DNA from: Phycisphaerales bacterium
GTDB taxonomy: Bacteria; Planctomycetota; Phycisphaerae; Phycisphaerales; UBA1924
Reading direction: 5' to 3'
NCBI GenBank assembly: GCA_029260395.1
Contig: JAJDDJ010000001.1
Coordinates: 558,001 to 622,000 of the forward strand
DNA: 64,000 nucleotides
Shown: positions 46,043 through 54,819 of the stretch, one piece after another
Numbering within the stretch: the first letter of the stretch is position 1
How the letters are laid out: every line of letters begins with the position of its first letter
Translations under genes and position numbers: made by a program
Notes under the pieces: generated by a model
Told to the model about the DNA's origin: nothing
Database searches by the model: none
The model's input: the letters and a program-made list of their open reading frames with translations, nothing else

Positions 46043-46552
46043 GTGAGTACGACCTTCAAAGTTGCCATCGCCGCTGCCGTCGCCTCGGCGACATTCGCTA
46101 GCGCCGACCTCATCACCCTGAGCTTCCCCATCACCGTGGAGCAGTCCGTCCCCGCACCGGACGTCACAGGCTTCAGCCCCTCGGGCAACGGCGTCGTCAC
46201 GCTCGATACCGACACCAACCTCTTCAACTGGACCATCAGCTACCAGGGGCTCACCGGCCCGATCGTCGCGCCCGGTGCGCACTTCCACGGCCCGGCCGAC
46301 TTCGGCCAGACCGCGGGCGTTGAACTCTTCATCTCGACCGGCAGCCCCGCCGAGCCGCCCACCAGCGTGCTCACAGGCAGCGCCACGCTCTCAGGCCAGC
46401 AGGCCAGCGACGTGCTCGCGGGCCTGTGGTACGTCAACATCCATACCGCGCGCAACGGCGCAGGCGAGATCCGCGGGCAGGTCGTGCCCGCGCCCGCTGC
46501 CATCGCAACACTCGCCGGCGCGGGCCTTCTCACGACGCGCCGCCGCCGCTAA
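46043..46552 (+). CDS. CHRD-domain protein with PEP-CTERM-like tail
   Basis: The protein has 169 residues from GTG 46043 (AGAGAGTGAG upstream). The signal peptide is VAIAAAVASATFASA. The CHRD domain (about 30-145) shows GVVTLDTDTNLFNWTISYQGL, HFHGPADFG and LSGQQASDVLAGLWYVNIHT, then GEIRGQV. CHRD is a beta-rich domain known from chordin and abundant in secreted bacterial proteins. The tail VVPAPAAIATLAGAGLLTTRRRR is a PEP-CTERM-like anchor signal in the PAP variant. A strong terminator follows. Confidence 0.87.
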   Translation: MSTTFKVAIAAAVASATFASADLITLSFPITVEQSVPAPDVTGFSPSGNGVVTLDTDTNLFNWTISYQGLTGPIVAPGAHFHGPADFGQTAGVELFISTGSPAEPPTSVLTGSATLSGQQASDVLAGLWYVNIHTARNGAGEIRGQVVPAPAAIATLAGAGLLTTRRRR

Positions 46553-46660
46553 GTTTCGGCGGTCCCTCGTCACCGCGAAGCCTTCTCCGGCTACCCGCAC
46601 CGCGTGACACCACTCCACGTCACGCACGATGAGTGGCACACCAGAGGAGAGCGAGGTCAG

Positions 46661-46700
46661 CGGAGCCGCCCCATTCGTTCGGGCGGCTCCGCCTTTTTTT
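46661..46700 (+). terminator. Strong terminator after the CHRD gene
   Basis: An 11-base-pair stem CGGAGCCGCCC/GGGCGGCTCCG with a 9-base loop is followed by CC and seven Ts. It lies between the CHRD gene and the convergent glyS stop. Confidence 0.92.
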
Positions 46701-46747
46701 GTTACGATTCAACCACCCAGCGCAGCGGCCCGGTTCAAACACCCGGG

Positions 46748-48343
46748 TCACACGCCCAGTTTCTCAGCAAGGAAATCGCCCACCTTGTCGAGGCCCATCC
46801 GCTCCTGGCTGAGCGTGTCGCGGTCACGCACCGTCACCGTCTGGTCGGTCATCGTGTCGCCATCGATCGTGAAGCAGAATGGGCACCCCGCCTCGTCCAT
46901 CCGCGCGTACCGCTTGCCGATGGATTGCTTCTCATCAAACTCGATCGCTCCAAGCCGCCCGAACCGCTGGTGCAGCTCAGCGCGCAGTTTCTCGGCGACC
47001 TCCGGCATGCCGTCCTTCTTGACGAGCGGGAACACCCCCGCCTTGATCGGGCTCAGCCGCGGGTGCAGCTTCATCACCACGCCGCTGGGACGCTCTGGGT
47101 CAGGCGTGAACGCCTCGCACAGCACCGCCAGCACGCCGCGATCGAGGCCCGCGCTGGGCTCGATCACATGCGGCAGGTACCACTCGCCCTTGGGCTGCCC
47201 GTTGGGGAGCAGCTCGCCTCGAGTCGTATCGTGGTACTCCATCTTCTTCTTCGAGTGCTCCTGGTGCTGCTTGAGGTCGAAGTTCGTCCGGTCGGCGATG
47301 CCCTCAAGCTCGCCGTAGCCCGGGGCCGTGAACGGGAACCGGTACTCGATGTCGCTCGTGCCAGCGCCCTCCTTGGCGTAGTGGGCCAGCTCATCGCGGT
47401 CGTGCTCGCGCAGAATCAGGTTCTCGCCCTTGAGCCCCATCGACTCCCACCACGCCATCCGCCAATCGCGCCAGAATTCGTACCACGCCTTCGCCTCGTC
47501 CGGGTGGCAGAAGAACTCGATCTCCATCTGCTCGAACTCACGGCTGCGGAACGTGAAGTTGCGGGGCGTCACCTCGTTGCGGAACGCCTTGCCCGTCTGC
47601 GCGATCCCAAACGGCACGCCCACCCGCGTTGTATCCACCACGTTCTTGAAGTTGATGAAGATTCCCTGCGCTGTCTCCGGGCGGAGGTACGCCTTGTCAA
47701 TCTCCGCATCGCCCGTCGCGCCCAGCACCGTCTTGAACATCAGGTTGAACGCACGGGGAGGGGTGAGCGTGCCGACCTCTTTGGCATCGGGTCCGACGGT
47801 AATCGCGAGTTCGGCGTTTCCCAATTCAGTCAACGCGCAGGTGTCGATCTCCGCGTCGCTGAGCGCTCGCTTCTTGTATCTGTCGAGCTTCTTGCGGGCC
47901 GAGGCATAGGAGGCGTCGTCGTTCTCGATATACGCGTAGATCTGGCCTTCCGTGTCACCCTTCTCCCCCAGGCACTTCAGATGATCCGCTCGGTACCGGC
48001 TCTTCGTCTCCCGGCAATCCACCATCGGGTCGTTGAAGCCCCCGACGTGGCCGCTCGCTTCCCACACCTTGGGGTTCTGGATGATGCACGTATCCACCGG
48101 CACAATGCGCACGGGCTTGCCGTCGGGGCCGGGTTTGCCGCCGCACCCGAGCATGACCACATCGTTCCACCACGCATCGCGCAGGTTCTTCTTGAGCTGC
48201 GAGCCCAGCGGGCCGTAGTCCCAAAAACCGTTGACGCCGCCGTAGATCTCGCTCGCCTGGTAGATGAACCCCCGGCGTTTGCACAACGCCATGATGTCGT
48301 CCATCGATTTCACATCGCACGCGTCGGTCGCGTTGTCTGCCAT
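46748..48343 (-). CDS. glyS: Glycine--tRNA ligase (dimeric alpha-2 type)
   Basis: This cytoplasmic class II synthetase charges tRNA-Gly. The length is 531 residues from ATG 48343, which follows AAGGAGCGAGCG. The start of the catalytic domain is LCKRRGFIYQASEIYGGVNGFWDYGP. Motif 2 has FRNEVTPRNFTFRSREFEQME, and motif 3 sits in VIEPSAGLDRGVLAVL. The C-terminal anticodon domain is at VVMKLHPRLSPIKAGVFPL onward. It is the eukaryote-like/Gram-positive alpha-2 form, not the bacterial alpha-2-beta-2 form (glyQ/glyS). The reading frame upstream of the ATG is not part of the protein. Confidence 0.95.
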   Translation of the reverse strand: MADNATDACDVKSMDDIMALCKRRGFIYQASEIYGGVNGFWDYGPLGSQLKKNLRDAWWNDVVMLGCGGKPGPDGKPVRIVPVDTCIIQNPKVWEASGHVGGFNDPMVDCRETKSRYRADHLKCLGEKGDTEGQIYAYIENDDASYASARKKLDRYKKRALSDAEIDTCALTELGNAELAITVGPDAKEVGTLTPPRAFNLMFKTVLGATGDAEIDKAYLRPETAQGIFINFKNVVDTTRVGVPFGIAQTGKAFRNEVTPRNFTFRSREFEQMEIEFFCHPDEAKAWYEFWRDWRMAWWESMGLKGENLILREHDRDELAHYAKEGAGTSDIEYRFPFTAPGYGELEGIADRTNFDLKQHQEHSKKKMEYHDTTRGELLPNGQPKGEWYLPHVIEPSAGLDRGVLAVLCEAFTPDPERPSGVVMKLHPRLSPIKAGVFPLVKKDGMPEVAEKLRAELHQRFGRLGAIEFDEKQSIGKRYARMDEAGCPFCFTIDGDTMTDQTVTVRDRDTLSQERMGLDKVGDFLAEKLGV

Positions 48344-48489
48344 CGCTCGCTCCTTGGCTCTCCCGCATCTCTGCTCAGATGGGTGTTCGGGATGGCCGAT
48401 CGGGTTCATCGTCCTGCAGGCCGCGATCATAGCGGCGAGTGAGCCTCTTCTTTGGCGACACCGACTTGTGCCGTGTGTGTCTGCGCACG

Positions 48490-48521
48490 AAAACAGCCCC
48501 TCGATCTGCATCGAGAGGCTG
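48490..48521 (-). terminator. Terminator after the third PEP-CTERM-like gene
   Basis: An 11-base-pair stem with one mismatch (AGCCcCTCGAT/ATCGAGaGGCT) and a 4-base loop lies 37 bases beyond the minus-strand stop at 48558. On the minus strand it is followed by GTTTTC. Confidence 0.7.
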
Positions 48522-48557
48522 AGAAAGAAGCTTACGAGTGATCAGCTCACTGCCGAA

Positions 48558-49157
48558 TCACCGGCGGCGGCGGCTCAGAGCAAGCCCGCTCAGACCGAGC
48601 ACCGCTGCACCCGTTGGGCTGGGGACCGCCTCGAACGCCACTTCCGCAAACCCGTACAGCCGCGAGCCGTGGTTCTCCGTGATGGTGAACCGCACGCGGG
48701 ACACGCCATCGACCGGCGCGAAGAGGTAGCTCTGCGCCACCGCGATGTCGCGCTCAGCGCTCAGCCCGGTCAGCTCACCCAGCAGGGCGTCTCCAGCATC
48801 GAAGAACGCCAGGTTGAACATCCGAACCCCGTAGAACGGGTCATCGGCGATGTTGTTCGACCGGTGGTTCCAAAGGTGCAGGGTGCCGATCGTGACCGGT
48901 AAATCAAAGAACAGATCCGCCGTGACCGGGGTAGCCGGGTCCCGCTGAGTCGTCCAGTGGTTGTGGGTCGCGTAGTCGGCGTGCGCATCAGCGGGCCCGA
49001 AACCCGCCGGCAGCCCCGAGCCATCGATCGCGTTACCGATGTCGTACGACCCGCTGAACGTGCTCGACGCCGTCGCGGAATCGGGCTGAAAGAGCTGCGC
49101 GTGCCCGGTGGCTGCCACCCCAGCAACGATCGCCGCTGCTCCCATCTGCTTGATCAT
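48558..49157 (-). CDS. Secreted protein with PEP-CTERM-like tail (PSP variant)
   Basis: The protein has about 199 residues from ATG 49157, preceded by AGAGAGGGATCAGC. The signal peptide is GAAAIVAGVAATGHAQ. The mature domain suggests a galactose-binding-like beta sandwich: ATASSTFSGSYDIGNAIDGSGLP near the start, then DLPVTIGTLHLWNHRSNN and SRVRFTITENHGSRLYGFAEV. This resembles discoidin/F5-F8 modules. The tail AVPSPTGAAVLGLSGLALSRRRR is a PEP-CTERM-like signal. Confidence 0.83.
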   Translation of the reverse strand: MIKQMGAAAIVAGVAATGHAQLFQPDSATASSTFSGSYDIGNAIDGSGLPAGFGPADAHADYATHNHWTTQRDPATPVTADLFFDLPVTIGTLHLWNHRSNNIADDPFYGVRMFNLAFFDAGDALLGELTGLSAERDIAVAQSYLFAPVDGVSRVRFTITENHGSRLYGFAEVAFEAVPSPTGAAVLGLSGLALSRRRR

Positions 49158-49307
49158 GCTGATCCCTCTCTGAACCGTGTCTGGACCCACTCGGGCCGTG
49201 CCACCTAACAACTTGCCTTCAAGGAACATGCGTCACAGCCGGCAGCGTGCCAGCGATTTCAGCGGCATTCTGCTGGCCATCTGAGTTCTGGCTCTCGCCG
49301 AACCCGA

Positions 49308-49982
49308 TCATCCCCCAAGCAGTCGCCCGAGCACGTCCCGCCAGCCGATCGATTCCGCCTTGGCTTCCGCCTGCGCCTCGATCTCCTCCATCGGGGTCAG
49401 CGTCGGCGGCGCGACCAGCGCGATCTCGCCATCGCCATCCACCGGTGCAAGCGAGAGCGCCCCGCTGCCCGTCACGCTCACCGCCCACCGGCCCTCGCCC
49501 AGCGACCGGTACACCGCCTTGCCGTACCCGCTGCCGTCCATGCTCCATTGCACGTCCGCGACCGCCGGGTCGATGATGACCGCTTCGCTCGGCCTGGTGT
49601 CCGCATCAAACACCCGGCGAATCCACACCCGACCTTCGATCACCACGAAGTCCACATAGATCTCGCCGCTCGGGTCGTAGGGCGTTTCGATCCGTTTGCG
49701 TTCGCCCATCGCGTCGCGCACGATCACGGCCAGCGTGAGCTGTCCGCCGTCTGCCCCGCGTTCGACCAGCAGTTCGGTCACCGCCGACTGCCGCACCGCC
49801 ACGTTGTACCGATCGACGAGCCCGGTGTAGTTCGTGCTCAGCTCGCCCAGCCGTTCGCGGTAGATCTCGCCCTGCGCCTGCGTGCGCGCGAGTTCGAGCC
49901 CGAAAAGCCCGGCGATGCCGCACGCCGCCAAGACCGCTACCGCGGGAAGCGCCCGCCCCAATACAATGGCCATCATCTTCAT
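49308..49982 (-). CDS. Membrane-anchored hypothetical protein
   Basis: The protein has about 224 residues from ATG 49982. A single N-terminal membrane helix (GRALPAVAVLAACGIAGLFGLEL) is followed by a beta-rich domain with a polar C-terminal helix (EEIEAQAEAKAESIGWRDVLGRLLGG). No family is recognised. The predicted periplasmic domain has no cysteines. It lies on the same strand as the ketosynthase genes, 71 bases beyond the stop of the first, and may or may not be cotranscribed. Confidence 0.6.
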   Translation of the reverse strand: MKMMAIVLGRALPAVAVLAACGIAGLFGLELARTQAQGEIYRERLGELSTNYTGLVDRYNVAVRQSAVTELLVERGADGGQLTLAVIVRDAMGERKRIETPYDPSGEIYVDFVVIEGRVWIRRVFDADTRPSEAVIIDPAVADVQWSMDGSGYGKAVYRSLGEGRWAVSVTGSGALSLAPVDGDGEIALVAPPTLTPMEEIEAQAEAKAESIGWRDVLGRLLGG

Positions 49983-50053
49983 GCCAGCAGTATCGTCGCA
50001 AACGGCCCGGGCTGCACACAAGACCGGCGATCGACCTCTTGACTGCTCCACAA

Positions 50054-51391
50054 CTAGCTTCGGAACCGCCGAACCACCAGTGAGTCGTTCTGCCCGCCGA
50101 ACCCGAAGCTGTTGCTCAGGCAGACCTCAACCCCGCCCCGGGCGTTCATGTCGCGAGCCTCGTTGGCGATCACGTCGAGGTCGCATGCGGGGTCCTGCTC
50201 GCTCACGTTGATCGTCGGCGGCAGCCACCCCGTCGCGATCGCCTGCACGCACGCGATCAGCTCAACCGCGCCCGCGGCCTGAATCAGATGGCCCATCATC
50301 GACTTGATCGAACTCACCGCGAGCCCGGCCGATTGCTCACCGAACAGCCGCTTGATGGCCCGCGTCTCGACCGTGTCGTTCTCTTTGGTGCCCGTGCCGT
50401 GCGCCGAGATGTAGTCCACCGCCGGCCTGCCATCCGCCCGCGGCTTCTCAGGGTCGAGCCCCGCCTGCCGCATGGCGCTGGCCATGGCGAGCCTCGCGCC
50501 CTCGCCATCGGGGTGCATGTCCGTGATGCGGAACGCATCCGCCGACGAACCAAAGCCCGCGATCTCAGCAAGAACCGTCGCGCCCCGCGCCTGCGCGTGC
50601 TCCAGCGATTCCAGCACCAGGATCCCAGCGCCCTCGCCCATTACAAACCCGTCGCGTGTGCGATCAAAAGGTCTGGCAGCGCGCGAGGGATCGTCCCGCC
50701 GCGTGCTCATCGCCGTCAGACGCATGAACCCCGTCATGCCCAACGGGTGCAGCATCGAGTGGCACCCGCCCGCGAGCATCATGTCGGCATCGCCCCGGCG
50801 GATAATCGCAGCGGCTTCACCGACTGCCTGCGTGCTCGCTGCGCACGCGGTCATGCAGTTCATCGCGGGGCCCATCGCTCCGACCAGCTCGGCGACGTGC
50901 GCCACCGCGACGTTGGGCTCCTGCTCGATTTCCTTGGCCGGGGTCATGAGCGACATCGCCGACTGCGCCCACCGCACCGGATCGCTCTGCCGCTTGTCCG
51001 CGTCCCACCCCGCCAAGTTCATTGCCACCATACTCGTGTAGTCGGGCGTGCCCTCGCCCGCGCCCAGGTACACCCCCACGCGCCGCCGCTGGAGGTCATC
51101 GAGCGTCCCAAGCCCGGCCTGCTTCCACGCCTGCTGCGCGCTGGCCATCGCAAACAGCGTGCTCTTGCCAGCGCCGGCGTGCGCACGCAGCTGCTCTGCC
51201 GTCAGGTGCTCCTCGGCCACAAATCCCTTGACCTCCGCGCCGAAGTTCGTCGAAAACTGCTGGGCCTCGAACCCCCCGATCGGGCCGACCGCGCTGCGCC
51301 CCGCGAGCAATCCCGCCCACGTCTGCGCAGCGGTATGCCCTAGCGGCGTGACCGCGCCCTGCCCCGTGATGACCACCCGGCGCGTACTCAT
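50054..51391 (-). CDS. fabF: Beta-ketoacyl-ACP synthase (KAS II/FabF-like), complete active site
   Basis: The 445-residue thiolase-fold enzyme carries out decarboxylative Claisen condensation in fatty-acid or polyketide synthesis. The Cys-His-His triad is complete: Cys183 in MTACAAST, His331 in SAHGTGTKENDT and His368 in MMGHLIQAAG, with Lys363. The start overlaps the stop of the GxxExxY-like gene, forming an ATGA-type junction. Because two ketosynthases lie together, a specialised lipid or polyketide pathway is as likely as housekeeping FabF. Confidence 0.9.
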   Translation of the reverse strand: MSTRRVVITGQGAVTPLGHTAAQTWAGLLAGRSAVGPIGGFEAQQFSTNFGAEVKGFVAEEHLTAEQLRAHAGAGKSTLFAMASAQQAWKQAGLGTLDDLQRRRVGVYLGAGEGTPDYTSMVAMNLAGWDADKRQSDPVRWAQSAMSLMTPAKEIEQEPNVAVAHVAELVGAMGPAMNCMTACAASTQAVGEAAAIIRRGDADMMLAGGCHSMLHPLGMTGFMRLTAMSTRRDDPSRAARPFDRTRDGFVMGEGAGILVLESLEHAQARGATVLAEIAGFGSSADAFRITDMHPDGEGARLAMASAMRQAGLDPEKPRADGRPAVDYISAHGTGTKENDTVETRAIKRLFGEQSAGLAVSSIKSMMGHLIQAAGAVELIACVQAIATGWLPPTINVSEQDPACDLDVIANEARDMNARGGVEVCLSNSFGFGGQNDSLVVRRFRS

Positions 51392-51909
51392 CCCGAGTTG
51401 TCCTCATCCCCGTCGTCGTCTTCGTACTCGTCGTCGCGAGGGTTGAGCTTGTCGTAGTTGAGCACGCGCACTAGGCCGTCTTTGAGCCGGCGCTCGCCGA
51501 AGTTCACGATCAGCCCAAGCTCGCAGTCCGCCGCACGCAGTTGTGCGCGCAGCCGGTTGCGCTCGCCAGCACCGACCTCGCCAACCCGAGCCAGCACCTC
51601 AACCAAGAACCGCCCGCCCACGTACAGCGTGGCCACGGTGTGCCCCACGATGTCGCCGTCAAAGTCGATTTCGAACGAGTGGTCTCGCTCGTAGCTCACG
51701 CCTTCCTCGTCCAGCTCCAGGCACAGCGCCTTGAGGTACACGTCCGCCTCGTAGCCCGGCCCGAGGATTTTGTGCACCTCGATGCCGCACCCGATCACCT
51801 TTCGGCTCATCTCGGTCAGCGCCGGGTCCAGGTCGCTCAGTTGCACGCCCCGCCGTTCACCACCACCGCCCCCACCACTGCCACCGCGTCCGCCTTGTCT
51901 GTTGTGCAT
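51388..51909 (-). CDS. GxxExxY-like protein (PD-(D/E)XK-related)
   Basis: The protein has about 173 residues from ATG 51909, which has AGGAGGACGGGC upstream. A glycine-rich start (GGRGGSGGGGGG) is followed by the GxxExxY-type core: CGIEVHKILGPGYEADVYLKAL, then FEIDFDGDIVGHTVATLYVGGRFLVEV, and DCELGLIVNFGERRLKDGLVRV. In the motif itself the spacing is altered: the sequence GYEADVY puts Ala at the usual Glu position, with Glu one step earlier. The C terminus is acidic. It lies between two ketosynthase genes, overlapping one. Confidence 0.85.
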   Translation of the reverse strand: MHNRQGGRGGSGGGGGGERRGVQLSDLDPALTEMSRKVIGCGIEVHKILGPGYEADVYLKALCLELDEEGVSYERDHSFEIDFDGDIVGHTVATLYVGGRFLVEVLARVGEVGAGERNRLRAQLRAADCELGLIVNFGERRLKDGLVRVLNYDKLNPRDDEYEDDDGDEDNSG

Positions 51910-51957
51910 GCCCGTCCTCCTGTCTAGAAGTGTGTAGAAATCCAAAGCCCCGTGCGT

Positions 51958-53328
51958 TCAGTTGTTCGCCGCCCGTAACACCACCGCTGCGTTCTGCCCG
52001 CCCATCGAGGTCGAGCACACCAGCACCGTGCGGAACTTCGCCCCGCGCGAGGCGCACGCCCCGGCGTCCAACCCCTCCGCTGGGTTCGAACCGTGCAGCC
52101 TTGCGGGCAGCCGTTGTTCACTTAGCATCTTGGCCCCCACCGCCAGTTGCAGCGCCCCGCCGCCCGCCATGCACTCGCCCACGAAGGGCCGCGTGGTGAC
52201 CATCGGGATCGATGCCAGCCGGTCGCTGAAGACCGCGTGCAGCGCGCCCGCCTCGGCGGTATCAAGCCACGCCACGCCCATCGCCGCAGGCACGATCGCA
52301 TCGACATCACCAGCGCGCACACCAGCGTCGGCCAGCGCCGCCTCGATCGCGACGACCAAGCCTTCGTTCACTTCGGGTGGCTCGCCATCGCCAACGCCCG
52401 CCATCGCCAGCCCCGACTGGCCCGCGCCAAAGCCCGCGACTTCCGCGTAGACCTTGCCGTCGCGCGCACGCGCCTCGTCCATCGCTTCGAGGATTACCAC
52501 CGACCCCCCCTCGCCCAGCAGGCCGCCAGTGGCCGAAGGATCAAACGGCTTGCAGAACGCCAGCGCGTCCGTGCTGTCGCCCGTCGCAGCGAGCCGCTTA
52601 GCCAGGTGCATCCGCGCCATCGCCATCAGGTTCAGCTTGTCCTCGGCGCCGCCCGCAAAGCACGCCTCGGCATCGCCCCGTTCAATGACCCGCGCCGCCT
52701 CGCCCGCGCTGAGCAGCCCGCTGGCCTCACCGCACGTCAGCGTGTTGCTCGGGCCCTCGGCCCCGTGCAGAATCGTCACGTGGCACGCCAGCATGTTTGG
52801 CAGGTACTTGAGCAACCAGAGCGGCTGAAGGTTCACCATGGCCCCGCCGCTGCCCGGCTCAGCGCCCGTTTCGCTGCCCCACCGCGCCCAGCTGAAGCGC
52901 TCGGTCCCATCCTCCTCTACGAGGCTGGTCGTCAGCGCGATGCTCAGCTCGGTCGTGTCCGCTGCGATCAGCCCCGCGCCGATCTGGCACCCGAGCCTGC
53001 CCGCTGGGTACGTCAGCTCGGCGCCATCGCCCGCGCCGGCCTTGGTCACCAGGCCCGCATCCGCCACCGCCTCAGCCGCCGCTGCCACCGCCAGCTCGAT
53101 GTCCCGGGCCATCACCTTGACCGCCTTGCGGTACGTCTTGGGCACGTGGTCGCGGGCGGTAAAGCCCCGGACCTCGCCGCCAAGCCTGGAAGCAAAGCCG
53201 CTGGGATCAAACCGCTCGATCGGCCCCAGCCCGCTTCGACCCTCGACCATGCCCGCCCACAGGGCATCCATCCCGACGCCCAGCGCCGAGACCGCCCCGA
53301 TGCCCGTTATCGCCACCTTTCGACGCAT
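51958..53328 (-). CDS. Beta-ketoacyl synthase homologue lacking both active-site histidines
   Basis: The protein has about 456 residues with a full thiolase fold (AITGIGAVSALGVGMDALWAGM). The nucleophile Cys199 is present in NTLTCGEAS. The first His motif (HGTxT) is replaced by VPAAMGVAW (about 347-355), and the second (GHxxGAAG) by GECMAGGG (about 384-391), so Glu stands where His is expected. Decarboxylation is therefore unlikely by the normal mechanism. It may act as a partner (like a chain-length factor) to the complete ketosynthase encoded 567 bases downstream. Confidence 0.87.
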   Translation of the reverse strand: MRRKVAITGIGAVSALGVGMDALWAGMVEGRSGLGPIERFDPSGFASRLGGEVRGFTARDHVPKTYRKAVKVMARDIELAVAAAAEAVADAGLVTKAGAGDGAELTYPAGRLGCQIGAGLIAADTTELSIALTTSLVEEDGTERFSWARWGSETGAEPGSGGAMVNLQPLWLLKYLPNMLACHVTILHGAEGPSNTLTCGEASGLLSAGEAARVIERGDAEACFAGGAEDKLNLMAMARMHLAKRLAATGDSTDALAFCKPFDPSATGGLLGEGGSVVILEAMDEARARDGKVYAEVAGFGAGQSGLAMAGVGDGEPPEVNEGLVVAIEAALADAGVRAGDVDAIVPAAMGVAWLDTAEAGALHAVFSDRLASIPMVTTRPFVGECMAGGGALQLAVGAKMLSEQRLPARLHGSNPAEGLDAGACASRGAKFRTVLVCSTSMGGQNAAVVLRAANN

Positions 53329-53389
53329 GCGCCGCCAGTGTAGAGCCAGCAATCCCGCTCAGCCGATACCCCGTGACACATGGGCCGAC

Positions 53390-53886
53390 CGATGTTCAAC
53401 CTGCCCAGCCCCAGCTGGCTGTTCCTGATTGCGGGGTTCGCCCTGCTGGCAGCCACCGTCATTCTGCCCGCTCAGGCCGACCTGCGCGAGGTCCTCTGGC
53501 ACCGCGACCGGGCCCTGGCCTCCGAAGCGATTCAGCATGAACGCTTCTCTCGCCACCATCGGTACTTGGCTGCGGTGCAATCGAGGGATCCCACCGTGGT
53601 CCGCTCGCTCGTGCTCACCCAGCTTCGCGAGCTGCCCGAGGGTCGGAGCCCCCTCGTCGGCAGCGGATTCACCATCGACCAGCTCCCCGATGCGAACGTG
53701 CTCGACGATCTAAACCCGCCTCAGGCCGACCCCCCGCCGCCACCCCAAGCACGCTCGCTGCTCGAAAGCCTGACCACCAGCCGCGAGCATCGGCCGTGGC
53801 TGATCGTGGTATCGATGCTGCTGCTGCTCACCGGGCTATTGCCGCCGAGCCAGCCTCTCAGCCAGACCCGCGATCGGCCCGTCTGA
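53390..53886 (+). CDS. Two-helix membrane protein, unknown function
   Basis: The protein has about 165-168 residues (ATG 53380 or ATG 53392 are both possible). One TM helix is near the N terminus (SWLFLIAGFALLAATVILPA), then a charged helical domain (HERFSRHHRYLAAVQSRDPTVVRSLVL) and a Pro-rich region. A second TM helix (WLIVVSMLLLLTGLLPP) is near the C terminus. No family is recognised. The FtsL/FtsB-like outline is only a shape resemblance. It starts a plus-strand run that continues with rnpA and yidD. Confidence 0.6.
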
Positions 53887-53930
53887 CGCAGGTTGCCCGA
53901 TCGCCATCCGCTGGTTCATACCCTTGAGCC

Positions 53931-54359
53931 TTGCCAGGTGAAGCCGCCCAACCCGAAGCCACCCCGCCCGAGCATCCGCCCCGGCTGGTCTTTCGCCGGT
54001 GCCACCGCCTCTCGGGTTCAGCCCAGTTCGACCGCGTCTTCAAGACAGGGCTCCGCAAGGCCGCGGGCCCGCTGCTGGTGCTGGCTGCCCCCAACGGCTT
54101 GCCCCACCATCGCTTAGGTCTCTCGATCGGCAAGCGCGTCGGGGGTGCTGTCCGTAGGGCGAGGGTCAAACGCCACCTGCGAGAGGCCTTCCGCCTGAGT
54201 CGATCTGAGCTTCCAACGGCCCCCGGCGACGCGATCGGCTACGACTGGGTCATCGCGGCCCGCCCTCACGAAGCCATGCCGACCGAGCGGTACCAGGAGT
54301 TGTTCACCACGCTTGCGGCCCGAGTGAGCCGGGAGTGGCACAAGCGGGAGGCCCGATGA
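53931..54359 (+). CDS. rnpA: Ribonuclease P protein component
   Basis: RnpA binds the RNase P RNA and helps process tRNA 5' ends. The core has RRCHRLSGSAQFDRVFKTGLR, LGLSIGKRVGGAVRRARVKRHLREAFR (the RNR motif) and YDWVIAARP. The frame gives 142 residues from TTG 53931; no ATG precedes the core, so TTG or a nearby codon must be used. The stop overlaps yidD (ATGA), the classic rnpA-yidD arrangement. rpmH and yidC are not seen next to it. Confidence 0.9.
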   Translation: MPGEAAQPEATPPEHPPRLVFRRCHRLSGSAQFDRVFKTGLRKAAGPLLVLAAPNGLPHHRLGLSIGKRVGGAVRRARVKRHLREAFRLSRSELPTAPGDAIGYDWVIAARPHEAMPTERYQELFTTLAARVSREWHKREAR

Positions 54360-54742
54360 TCCTCCCCGAGAACACGCCCGATCGCCCGCCGGCATCAAGG
54401 CCCAGTCCAGGCCCCTCGCTGTTCGGCAGACTCGCGAGCCTGCCATTTGTTGCGGTCATTCTGCTCTACCGGCTGCTGCTGAGCCCCATCATGGGCGGTC
54501 AGTGCCGATTCGAGCCTTCGTGCAGCAAATACGGGCTCGAGGCCTACCGCCGGCATGGGCCGTTTCGCGGCTCGTGGCTCACGATCGGCCGCATCTTCCG
54601 CTGCCAGCCGTTCGCCAAGGGCGGCTACGACCCCGTGCCCCTGTGGGGCATGCCCCGCGAGCCAACGATCGTCGCCCAGGTCGGCAAGCCTGGCAAAGGC
54701 GAAAGCGGAACTTACGAAGATTCGCCGGGCCCAGCCCGATAG
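54356..54742 (+). CDS. yidD: Membrane protein insertion efficiency factor YidD
   Basis: The protein has about 128 residues. ATG 54356 overlaps the rnpA stop. The family core is AVILLYRLLLSPIMGGQCRFEPSCSKYGLEAYRRHG and GRIFRCQPFAKGGYDPVP, with the conserved cysteines. YidD supports membrane protein insertion by YidC and is membrane-associated through the N-terminal amphipathic helix. N- and C-terminal extensions are Pro/Gly-rich. Confidence 0.93.
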   Translation: MILPENTPDRPPASRPSPGPSLFGRLASLPFVAVILLYRLLLSPIMGGQCRFEPSCSKYGLEAYRRHGPFRGSWLTIGRIFRCQPFAKGGYDPVPLWGMPREPTIVAQVGKPGKGESGTYEDSPGPAR

Positions 54743-54819
54743 AGCAATCGGTGCGCTCTACGGTGACCTCGGCGATGAGCCTCACGCCGGCCGGGGGGCC
54801 CGGCCGATCAGGAGCAGCG

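Noticed and set aside
46604-48442. 612-codon open frame on the plus strand
   Set aside because: It is antisense to glyS, a certain gene. High GC makes long antisense frames common.
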